A stretch of DNA of 28,212 nt from Magnetococcales bacterium (GTDB taxonomy: Bacteria > Pseudomonadota > Magnetococcia > Magnetococcales > UBA8363). The notes under the pieces were generated by a model. That model was not told the DNA's origin, ran no database searches, and worked only from the letters and a program-made list of their open reading frames with translations. Numbering within the stretch: position 1 is the stretch's first letter; each line of letters starts with the position of its first letter. This document shows positions 16,452 through 22,890 of this stretch, in pieces. The stretch spans positions 87,343 through 115,554 of the forward strand of contig JADFYU010000005.1 in NCBI GenBank assembly GCA_015232865.1, read 5' to 3'. The position numbers and the translations under genes are program-made.

Positions 16452-16916
16452 TTACTCCGACTCACCAATGGACGGTTGGCCACTCGACGCCATCAATTGA
16501 CTCATCTCATATTTGAGACGCGCTCGTTTGACCATCATCTCAGAGCGTGTTTGACTCATGGCCTGGGCTTTGGCTTGAATCTGCTCTTCGTTCCACGTCT
16601 CCCCTCTGACAGCCCGCTTGAAATCAAAGCGATCATTCATCATCCGCTGGCGCAGATCCAGGGTTTCATCCAAAAATTTCTTATGAACTGCACGGGCTTC
16701 TTGTTGCTTTTCCTGTGGAATATTTTTCAGCATTCTGTTGAAAAAGTGCTTTCGATGATGTCTGGACAAATCGTCATTGACGCCCATTTCAGTTTTTTTG
16801 AAGCATCCCCCACCAGCGCGATGACCGGATTCGTGGCCGTGACTGGCCAAGGCAACACCGGTGCCCATCAGGGCCATGACGGTTAGGACAGTAAAAATTT
16901 TTGCTTTTTTGTTCAT
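16452..16916 (-). CDS. Spy/CpxP-like periplasmic protein
   Basis: This 154-aa exported protein resembles the Spy/CpxP/heavy-metal-sensor family of all-helical periplasmic chaperones and metal-stress proteins. A signal peptide occupies residues 1-25 (KIFTVLTVMALMGTGVALAS). The mature N terminus is rich in His and Gly (SHGHESGHRAGGGC), which could bind metal. Long amphipathic helices follow (RHHRKHFFNRMLKNIPQEKQ, and ETLDLRQRMMNDRFDFKRAV in the place of an LTxxQ-type element). Its start has ACGGAG at the right distance. It is transcribed divergently from the CpxR/CpxA-like pair, the same arrangement as cpxP-cpxRA in enterobacteria, where CpxP dampens the kinase. That parallel supports, but does not prove, the same role here. 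Confidence 0.8.
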   Translation of the reverse strand: MNKKAKIFTVLTVMALMGTGVALASHGHESGHRAGGGCFKKTEMGVNDDLSRHHRKHFFNRMLKNIPQEKQQEARAVHKKFLDETLDLRQRMMNDRFDFKRAVRGETWNEEQIQAKAQAMSQTRSEMMVKRARLKYEMSQLMASSGQPSIGESE

Positions 16917-16959
16917 GATCGTATCTCCGTAATACTATTATGTTGTTAAACTGAACCAA

Positions 16960-17055
16960 GATTTGGCAGTGATCTGCCAAACCCGTACACAACCTCCTGA
17001 TCCAACTGGTATGATCCAGGCATCGGCCGCTGTCCGTTTGTTCAACTGCCAAATC
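16960..17055. repeat. 96-bp inverted-repeat element related to the one at 16371
   Basis: GATTTGGCAGT (16960-16970) is matched by ACTGCCAAATC (17045-17055). A smaller hairpin, TTTGGCA-GTGATC-TGCCAAA (16962-16981), is nested at the left end. The core GGCAGT/ACTGCC is the same as in the element on the other side of the spy-like gene, with TT in place of TC. It lies in the divergent spy-cpxR promoter region, so it may also affect expression. Confidence 0.45.
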
Positions 17056-17115
17056 CAGATCGAATTGTTGAAAGGGAGTTTAGAGATGTGTTGGGTTTAA
17101 GTGTGTTGTGAATAT

Positions 17116-17131
17116 GTAAAGATTTGTTAAA
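17116..17131. promoter_or_regulatory. CpxR-box-like site
   Basis: GTAAA-GATTT-GTTAAA closely matches the enterobacterial CpxR consensus GTAAA-N5-GTAAA, with one base out of place in the second half. It lies between the spy-like gene and the CpxR-like gene, 76 bp before the GTG start of the latter, where autoregulation and control of the chaperone would be expected. Confidence 0.45.
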
Positions 17132-17206
17132 CAGGATGACAGTAAGAAAACCATCTCATAGAGTACAAATAAAAACCCGTTGTTTTCTCCTGCCGGAGTT
17201 GAGACA

Positions 17207-17905
17207 GTGCCACGAATATTGCTAGTTGATGATGATTTGGATTTATGTACCATGCTGAGTCAATATCTGACCGGTGATGGTTTTGACTGTGAAATGGCCC
17301 ACGATGGCAACAGCGGATTGATGCGGGCATTATCCCATTCGTATGATGCCTTGGTTTTGGATGTCATGATGCCGAGACTCAACGGTTTTGATCTGGTTCG
17401 TCGCCTTCGTGAGGTCAAATCCACGCCCATTATCATGCTGACCGCTCGCGGGGAAGAGGTTGACAGTATTATCGGTCTTGAAATCGGTGCCGACGACTAT
17501 CTGGCCAAACCCTGCAGTCCCCAGGTCTTGGCTGCCCACCTGCGAGCGGTATTGCGACGCACGAACCGAACCGAACAGAACCCCACCAACACCGACCCGA
17601 TCAGCGTTGGCCAGGTAACCCTCTATCCAGGCTCTCTACAGGTTGTCGATGGCAACAGGAATATTGAGCTGACCAGCACCGAATTCAATCTGTTGCATCT
17701 TTTAATGGGCAACGCCGGACAGGTCATATCCAAGGACACGCTCTCCGAAAAAGGATTGGGAAGAAAATTGACCGCTTATGATCGCAGTATCGACATACAT
17801 ATCAGCAATCTGCGGCGAAAACTGCACCGTGACACCCCGCCAACCACACAACGCATCTGCACCCTCAGAGGGGCTGGTTACCTCTACGCCCTGACCAACG
17901 AGTAA
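17207..17905 (+). CDS. cpxR: CpxR-like OmpR-family response regulator
   Basis: This 232-aa DNA-binding response regulator has a receiver domain at about 1-115, with acidic pocket DDD (8-10), phospho-acceptor Asp52 in LVLDVMMPRLNG, the Thr in MLTARGEE and Lys101 in DDYLAKP. A winged-helix output domain follows at about 130-228 (VQL-type LTSTEFNLLHLLM, then DRSIDIHISNLRRKL and LRGAGYLY). I chose GTG at 17207 because GGAG lies 8 nt upstream and the protein then starts MPRILLVDDD. A TTG nine codons upstream is possible but has no ribosome site. It is followed after 7 bp by its kinase. Identity as CpxR rests on the sequence type together with the divergent Spy/CpxP-like gene and the GTAAA-type site. 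Confidence 0.88.
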   Translation: MPRILLVDDDLDLCTMLSQYLTGDGFDCEMAHDGNSGLMRALSHSYDALVLDVMMPRLNGFDLVRRLREVKSTPIIMLTARGEEVDSIIGLEIGADDYLAKPCSPQVLAAHLRAVLRRTNRTEQNPTNTDPISVGQVTLYPGSLQVVDGNRNIELTSTEFNLLHLLMGNAGQVISKDTLSEKGLGRKLTAYDRSIDIHISNLRRKLHRDTPPTTQRICTLRGAGYLYALTNE

Positions 17906-17912
17906 CCGTATC

Positions 17913-19325
17913 ATGCGATTATTTTTGAAGTTTTTTTTGTCATTCTGGTTGACCGCCTTATTGGTCGGAATCAGCGTCGGTTGGATCAGCTATCAGCTGC
18001 GGGGGGAGTTGGATGAGATTGTCTCCCAGGAGTTGGCTATTCTCAACAAAGATCAACTGGAATTGGCGGACTATCTGAAGGAAAACGGGATTGGCCGCCT
18101 AAAAGAGCGACTGGCCTCTCACCCGCAAAAAAAATCAATCTATCTGCTGAAGCCAGACAAAACCGAGCTGTTTGGCCGAGCCATACCCCGTTCTCTGACC
18201 GTTCAAATTGACCGTATGTTGCGCTGGAAAAAAAGGAAAGCCGCCTTGGCCGCTGACCCCATGAACAGGCTGACCTCGAGAACCATGGATTCAACTCCAA
18301 CGATTTGGAAAAATCCAAAATCCCATTTTCCACATCCCCTTTCCGTCATCGGCCCGGATGGACAACGCTATATCCTGGGTGTCAGCCCCTCTCAGTTTCA
18401 TCTCCTGTCCCGACCCTTTAGCCGTCATCCAATGATACTGCTCTTGATTCTTGGCATCAGCGGTCTGGTGTTTTTTATTCTGGCCCGGCATTTTTCCCGT
18501 CCCATCCAAAATTTAAGAGAAACCTCACTACAACTGGCCAAAGGCAATCTTCAGGCTCGCAGCCTTCTCAAAAAAAACCGCATACCCGACGAACTCAGCG
18601 ACTTTGGCCGGGAATTCAATTTTATGGCCGATCGACTGGAAGCCCTGTTTCATGCTCAAAAACGGTTGCTCCGGGATGTCTCCCACGAATTACGCTCACC
18701 TTTGGCCAGAATGCGGGCCGCACTGGGGTTGTTGGAGCAGGAGAGCCGGGAAAAAAACCAAAACCACCTGCGTCTGGAAAAAGAAGTGGAAAACCTGGAT
18801 CGCTTGATCGGACAGATCATTACCCTCTCCCGACCGGATCAACCCGGTCTAATCGACCTGGAGAGTTGGCTGGATCTGGGTGAATTGATTCGCTCCATCG
18901 TAACAGATGCCATTTTTGAAGATACACGAAACAAAAGCAGGCTGGTGACAGATATTCCCGAGTCAATCATTCTGCAAGCGGATGGGCAGCGCTTACACTC
19001 GGCTCTGGAGAATGTCATCCGCAACGCCCTACTCCATACTCCTGAAGAAGGAATCGTCACCATTGCGGCAAGCCTCGGACCCCGTTGGGTAACCCTGACC
19101 GTTTCCGATCAGGGAGAAGGGGTCGATCAAGCCCTCCTTCCTCACCTGTTTGAGCCATTCTTTAGAACCGACGATGCTCGGGACCGTAAACGTGGCGGGT
19201 TTGGCCTGGGATTGGCGATCGCTTCCAAAGCGATTCGGGAACACGGCGGAGAAATTCGGGCCCGAAACAGAAGTGGCGGTGGTCTGGAAATGGTCATCAC
19301 TCTACCGATGAAGCCCGAACCGTGA
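17913..19325 (+). CDS. cpxA: CpxA-like sensor histidine kinase
   Basis: This 470-aa inner-membrane kinase has a first transmembrane helix at about 7-27, a periplasmic sensor region to about 172, a second helix at about 173-191 (MILLLILGISGLVFFIL), and a HAMP linker to about 243. The dimerisation/phospho-transfer domain has the CpxA-type H box RDVSHELRSPLARMRAAL with His258. The ATPase domain shows the N box (ALENVIRNALLH), G1 (VSDQGEGV), the F box (LFEPFF) and G2 (GGFGLGLAIA). All key residues are present, so it should be active. It is co-transcribed with the regulator just upstream. The periplasmic part is short and basic, suggesting it senses envelope state through a partner, possibly the divergently encoded Spy/CpxP-like protein. 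Confidence 0.9.
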   Translation: MRLFLKFFLSFWLTALLVGISVGWISYQLRGELDEIVSQELAILNKDQLELADYLKENGIGRLKERLASHPQKKSIYLLKPDKTELFGRAIPRSLTVQIDRMLRWKKRKAALAADPMNRLTSRTMDSTPTIWKNPKSHFPHPLSVIGPDGQRYILGVSPSQFHLLSRPFSRHPMILLLILGISGLVFFILARHFSRPIQNLRETSLQLAKGNLQARSLLKKNRIPDELSDFGREFNFMADRLEALFHAQKRLLRDVSHELRSPLARMRAALGLLEQESREKNQNHLRLEKEVENLDRLIGQIITLSRPDQPGLIDLESWLDLGELIRSIVTDAIFEDTRNKSRLVTDIPESIILQADGQRLHSALENVIRNALLHTPEEGIVTIAASLGPRWVTLTVSDQGEGVDQALLPHLFEPFFRTDDARDRKRGGFGLGLAIASKAIREHGGEIRARNRSGGGLEMVITLPMKPEP

Positions 19326-19460
19326 CCTTGGTGAATGGCTTTTCCGATGTAACCGCCAAACAGGGGGTCCGGAGAACCTGGAAATATAATAATCTTTCTA
19401 TTATCTTTAAGTTATTAGATGGTCATCAAGACTATTTTTCAAACCGACCCATGGGCTGTA

Positions 19461-19817
19461 ATGAATCGAAACCTTTATTCATCTTTTACATTACTTATAT
19501 TGATGGCGATTATATTTACAGTTTCTCCTCTCTCTGCCCAATCCCCAGCCGGAGAAGGGGGCGAAGAGAGAGGAGACACGGCAATAAGGGTCGCCTACTG
19601 CAACGATTGCGTTCCCTTTCATTTCCGAAATGAGCAGGGAAACCCGGATGGGTTAATCATTGATCTTTGGAATCTATGGTCAAAAAAGAGCGGTCAGCCG
19701 ATCCATTTTATTCCCTACACCTGGGATGAAACGATCAAAAAAGTGGCCAGTGGAGAGGCGGATGCCCACGCTGGCCTTTTTTTCAATTATGTTGAATCCG
19801 GTTTATTTGGACACTGA
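19461..19817 (+). pseudogene. Truncated periplasmic solute-binding protein (SBP_bac_3 type)
   Basis: An ATG at 19461 opens a good signal peptide (MNRNLYSSFTLLILMAIIFT, ending near SAQS). It is followed by the first lobe of a type 3 solute-binding domain: IRVAYCNDCVPFHF, GNPDGLIIDLWNLW, IHFIPYTWDETIKKVASGEA and DAHAGLFFN. Normal domains of this type run about 220 residues. Here homology ends near 19800, and the frame enters the left end of an insertion sequence, stopping after about ten foreign codons (118 aa in all). Such domains serve as transporter subunits or as sensors fused to kinases, diguanylate cyclases and related enzymes. Whether this one was once joined to the cyclase remnant downstream is not decidable here. 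It is very likely non-functional. Confidence 0.75.
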
Positions 19818-19849
19818 TTTGGGTAAAATAATCCAAACAGGAGGATCCA

Positions 19850-20218
19850 ATGAAATCGGAGGAAAACAGCATGAATGGAACGGCCACCACAACGGGATCA
19901 AGTTCACAGGAAGCACGGCAACGATGGACAGCTCCCAGGAAACGAGAGGTTGTACTTCGTATAATGCGAGGAGAGTCGATGGATGCGCTGTCTCGGGAGA
20001 TAGGAGTCGAAATTTATCGGTTAGAGGAGTGGCATGGGAAAGTACTGCAAGGTCTTGATCATTCCCTTACCAAGCGACGTTCTGATCCTCGCCAGGTTGA
20101 GTTGGATGAAGCCATGAAACGAGTCGGCGAGCTGACTATGGAGAATGAATTATTGCATCGAAAAGTCGAGCTATTGGAGAACAAACGCCCTTTAGCCCGG
20201 AGGAGGTCACGTCGATGA
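19850..20218 (+). CDS. IS3-type transposase subunit OrfA (helix-turn-helix)
   Basis: This frame of 122 aa encodes the small DNA-binding subunit of an IS3-family-like transposase. The region WTAPRKREVVLRIMRGESMD with ALSREIGVEIYRLEEWHGKV is the helix-turn-helix. The C-terminal half has a leucine-zipper-like helix (ELTMENELLHRKVELLENK) and a basic tail. The ATG at 19850 has GGAGG 5 nt upstream, and the second in-frame ATG at 19871 also has one, so the exact start is open. Its stop overlaps the orfB start (ATGA at 20215-20218), which suggests coupled translation. Because orfB is destroyed, this protein can no longer support transposition of its own copy. Confidence 0.8.
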   Translation: MKSEENSMNGTATTTGSSSQEARQRWTAPRKREVVLRIMRGESMDALSREIGVEIYRLEEWHGKVLQGLDHSLTKRRSDPRQVELDEAMKRVGELTMENELLHRKVELLENKRPLARRRSRR

Positions 20219-20280
20219 GTGCGTCGGCCTCCGTTGATACTGGAAAAAAATATGGGGTAGAACGAGTCTGCCTGTTGGAT
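20215..20280 (+). pseudogene. IS3-type orfB fragment (transposase N terminus)
   Basis: The frame opens with ATG overlapping the orfA stop and gives SASVDTGKKYGVERVCLL, which matches the usual beginning of the integrase subunit in this IS group (S-x-x-T-G-K-x-Y-G-V-x-R-V-C). Homology stops after about 20 codons; the reading frame then runs by chance through the cyclase DNA to 20427. No integrase (DDE) residues are present. Confidence 0.7.
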
Positions 20281-21325
20281 TGTATTTCAACTGATTCTTC
20301 GCAGCGGCCATCCAATCTGGTCGATCCTACTGATCCTGACCATAACCGGCTTTATTTTTTATCTGAGCTGGACTCTTTTCACCGAGTATTTTCTTTTTTT
20401 AGATCCGATCTATCCGGCTATCGGTAGCTTTGTTCTGTTTTTCGCCAGGATAATTCCCAAATTTTTCCAATCCATTCGAGAGCAAAGTTGGATCTCCAAT
20501 GCCTTTTCCCGCTATGTCTCCCCCAATCGGGTCAAATTTCTCCAGGACAACCCAGACCATCTCAATTTGGGCGGAGAGTATCGGCAATGCTCGTTTGTCA
20601 TGACCGATCTGGCTGGGTTTACAACGTTGATGGAAAAAAATGATCCGACCCTGATCGTCTCCATTCTCAACCAATATCTGGATACCATGATCGGGATAGC
20701 CTTTAAACACGACGGAACCGTGGACCGAATTGTCGGCGATGCGGTTGCGGTGCTTTTTTCCACTCCGATCGTTCAGCCCGACCATGCCGCTCGCGCCATT
20801 GCCTGTGCCGCCGACATGGATACCTTTGCTCAACAGTTTAGTCAGGAGCAGACAAAACTGGGAATTCCATTGGGCAAAACCCGCATCGGCGTTCATAGCG
20901 GCCAGGTTTTGGTCGGCAATTTTGGCGGGACGAAAATGTTGGATTATCGGGCTCTCGGCGACCCCATCAATACGGCATCCCGACTTGAAAGCGTCAACAA
21001 ACATCTCGGAACCCAAGTCTGCATCAGTGCCGACACTTGTCGTCAATGCCCGGATTTTATCGGTCGCCCGATTGCCTCCCTCGTCCTCAAAGGCAAATCT
21101 GAACCGGTGGAGGTGTTCGAGCCGTTGAGTAAGGAGGCGTGGGAGAGTCCACGAATCCAAGCCTATCTGGACGGTTTTAAACTTTTACAAGATGAATCAC
21201 CGCTGGCTTTACAAACCTTTAACGAGTTGGCCGACCGTTTTCCAGATGACCCGGCCATTCAATTGCACCATAACCGCTTGCAGGCCAACGAACAGGGCGT
21301 TCTGTTGGTTATGGACAAAAAGTGA
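20275..21325 (+). pseudogene. 5'-truncated class III adenylate cyclase (CHASE2-type)
   Basis: From about 20275 one frame reads continuously to the TGA at 21325. It begins with two or three hydrophobic helices (SILLILTITGFIFYLSWTLF, LDPIYPAIGSFVLFFARI), typical of the membrane part that follows a CHASE2 sensor, then NAFSRYVSPNRVKFLQDNP and the cyclase domain. Catalytic signs are intact: TDLAGFTTLME and GDAVAVLF with metal-binding aspartates, and LGDPINTASRLES for ATP recognition and transition-state contact. A C-terminal TPR-like tail follows. The 5' end, including the CHASE2 sensor, is missing, no ATG, GTG or TTG start lies before the catalytic domain, and the frame is not the one of orfB. 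I therefore call it a pseudogene cut by the IS. Confidence 0.8.
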
Positions 21326-21448
21326 CACGGCCAGGTTGTCTGACCCCCTCTACATCAGTTTTTGCCAAGACAAGCAGAATATGCTATCCTGCTTGGGTCG
21401 AATGATTTCCCTTACAACAGTCCAGCCGGTTGCCAAGAAAGGCCCTTG

Positions 21449-21919
21449 ATGATTAACTCACTAAAAAACACAAAACTGTTTGGTGGCCTCCATGATGATG
21501 CGTTGCATCAAATTGCAACCTTTTCAAAACTGATCACCGTAATGCCCGATTCTCCGATTATTGCGGAAGAACAGAACAACAGTACCGATCTTTTTCTACT
21601 TACCAAAGGTCGGGTCGATGTCGGGAAGAAATTTGCCCCGACCGACACATCCAAAACAATCCCGCTCTCCTCCCTGGATGAAGAGCTGTTTGGAGAGATT
21701 TCCTGGTTGACCAGGAGAAAACGCTCGGCCGTCGTCAAGTGTATTGAACTGTCCAATTTTTTGGTTATTGATGGCGAAAAGCTGCGCCAATACATGGAGA
21801 GCCACCCCGAAGTCGGCTATGTGGTCCTCTCTCGAATCGCCGAATTACTCAGTCAAAGACTGATCAACCGAACCGAAGAACTTCGGTATCATGGAATCAG
21901 AGATATCTACAGGAACTAA
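21449..21919 (+). CDS. Cyclic-nucleotide-binding domain protein
   Basis: This 156-aa protein consists almost entirely of one Crp-type cNMP-binding domain and lacks a helix-turn-helix. Key features are LFGGLHDDALHQIATFSKL, DLFLLTKGRVDVGKK (the beta-roll), the phosphate-binding cassette FGEISWLTRRKRSAVVKC (81-98) with Glu83 and Arg92 in the expected places, and a C-terminal helix (VLSRIAELLSQRLINRTEEL). The ATG at 21449 follows AAGAAAGG. It sits 123 bp after the truncated adenylate cyclase and just before the FKBP gene. A cyclase next to a cNMP receptor suggests a local cAMP circuit, now possibly deprived of its dedicated cyclase. Its output partner is unknown. Confidence 0.85.
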   Translation: MINSLKNTKLFGGLHDDALHQIATFSKLITVMPDSPIIAEEQNNSTDLFLLTKGRVDVGKKFAPTDTSKTIPLSSLDEELFGEISWLTRRKRSAVVKCIELSNFLVIDGEKLRQYMESHPEVGYVVLSRIAELLSQRLINRTEELRYHGIRDIYRN

Positions 21920-21922
21920 ATC

Positions 21923-22513
21923 ATGTTGAAACCAGAAACAGCAGTCGTAAGCTCGAACCGGACACAATCCGGTGGTTTATCGCTCCGATCGTGCAAAAAT
22001 CCTGTCACCAGGTTCAGATACCTGTTTGCAGCTTTGGTCTTGGTATTATGCTCCCCTCAACAGGCCTCCGCTTTTTTTGGGGGAGAGAGCGAACACGCCA
22101 GCAGTCGCCAACTTCTGGCGGAGAAAAACAAACGGGAAGGGGCCGATTTTCTAGCCAAAAACAAACAAAAGGAAGGGATCATCACCACCCCTTCGGGACT
22201 ACAATATTTAATCGAAAAAAATGCCGACGGCCCCAAGCCCAAATCCGGCGAAAAAGTGACCGTCCACTATGACGGAACCTTTATTGATGGCCGACCATTC
22301 GACAGCTCCCGGAAAAGAGGCCAGCCCGCCACCTTTCCTCTCGATGCGGTCATACCCGGTTGGACCGAAGGTCTCCAACTCATGCCGGTCGGCTCCCGAT
22401 ACACCTTCTACATTCCCAGCGATCTGGCCTATGGCGCTCAAGGAGCCGGTCGGGGCCTGGTGCCTCCCCATGCCACATTGATATTTGATGTCGAACTGCT
22501 GGGTATTCAATGA
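21923..22513 (+). CDS. Exported FKBP-type peptidyl-prolyl isomerase
   Basis: This is a 196-aa periplasmic or outer-membrane proline isomerase of the Mip/FkpA type that assists folding of exported proteins. It has a long N region and a hydrophobic signal at about 33-50 (YLFAALVLVLCSPQQASA). A short charged linker follows (EKNKREGADFLAKNKQKEG), then GIITTPSGLQYLIEK, which usually precedes the FKBP domain. The domain at about 105-195 keeps the active-site residues in VHYDGTFIDGRPFDSS, VIPGWTEGLQLMPVGSRY, IPSDLAYGAQG and LIFDVELLGI. A dimerising Mip-type N domain is absent or very short. The start ATG is 3 bp after the preceding stop, implying co-transcription. Confidence 0.92.
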   Translation: MLKPETAVVSSNRTQSGGLSLRSCKNPVTRFRYLFAALVLVLCSPQQASAFFGGESEHASSRQLLAEKNKREGADFLAKNKQKEGIITTPSGLQYLIEKNADGPKPKSGEKVTVHYDGTFIDGRPFDSSRKRGQPATFPLDAVIPGWTEGLQLMPVGSRYTFYIPSDLAYGAQGAGRGLVPPHATLIFDVELLGIQ

Positions 22514-22615
22514 ACACAGGAGGTGACAGCTTATTCCAGATTCATCCGTTGAGCCTGGATACGTGACGCAATCGCTTGGTTTCTATTCTAACTTTTATTG
22601 GAAAAGGAAGTCATT

Positions 22616-22819
22616 ATGGGCAAAGAATCATCTGCTGTAACCAGCCTTAAAGAACAAAATAAAGCAGTTAAAAAGGAATATAAACAAAAGAAGAAGATAT
22701 TGAAGGCGGATATAAAAACAGCAAAAGAACAGGCCAGAAGAATTAAAAAAATCCTCCGGCTAGAGAAAAAAATAAAAAAACTCAAGGGCACTCCCAAACT
22801 GATCGAGTACAAACCATAA
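22616..22819 (+). CDS. Lysine-rich coiled-coil micro-protein (67 aa)
   Basis: I recognise no family. The ATG at 22616 has a strong ribosome site (GGAAAAGGAAG). The 67-aa product is very basic, with about one residue in three being lysine, and is almost wholly helix-forming: SLKEQNKAVKKEYKQKKKIL, AKEQARRIKKILRLEKKIKK. It has no signal peptide. The pattern is that of a single long charged helix, possibly a coiled coil or a nucleic-acid-associated peptide. The codon pattern is A-rich compared with its neighbours. It is followed by an 8-bp hairpin and is about 100 bp after the FKBP gene. The start signal and length make it likely real; the function is unknown. Confidence 0.6.
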   Translation: MGKESSAVTSLKEQNKAVKKEYKQKKKILKADIKTAKEQARRIKKILRLEKKIKKLKGTPKLIEYKP

Positions 22820-22831
22820 AATCAGTTTCTT

Positions 22832-22853
22832 GACTGGCGCTCCATCGCCAGTC
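22832..22853. terminator. Hairpin between the 67-aa gene and nhaA
   Basis: GACTGGCG (22832-22839) and CGCCAGTC (22846-22853) form a perfect 8-bp stem with loop CTCCAT. It lies between convergent genes, 13 bp after the stop of the lysine-rich protein and 38 bp from the nhaA stop. No T run follows, so it may be a weak bidirectional terminator or an mRNA 3'-end stabiliser. Confidence 0.5.
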
Positions 22854-22890
22854 TGCCCATTCCATTTTCGTCAAACCAGCCGTTTTCCAA

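Larger units (their letters stand above)
19806..20280 (+). mobile_element. Truncated IS3-type insertion sequence
   Basis: The left end is approximately at TGGACACTGATTTGG (about 19806-19822), just upstream of an intact orfA and the first codons of orfB. The right part of the element, including the rest of the integrase gene and the right terminal repeat, is absent. At about 20275-20285 the sequence passes abruptly into the cyclase gene. The left boundary is inferred from where the solute-binding homology ends; no target duplication can be recognised because one end is lost. Confidence 0.75.

Noticed and set aside
20399..21160. A 253-aa minus-strand open frame opposite the cyclase domain
   Set aside because: The plus strand carries clear class III cyclase motifs; the opposite frame shows none of any family.
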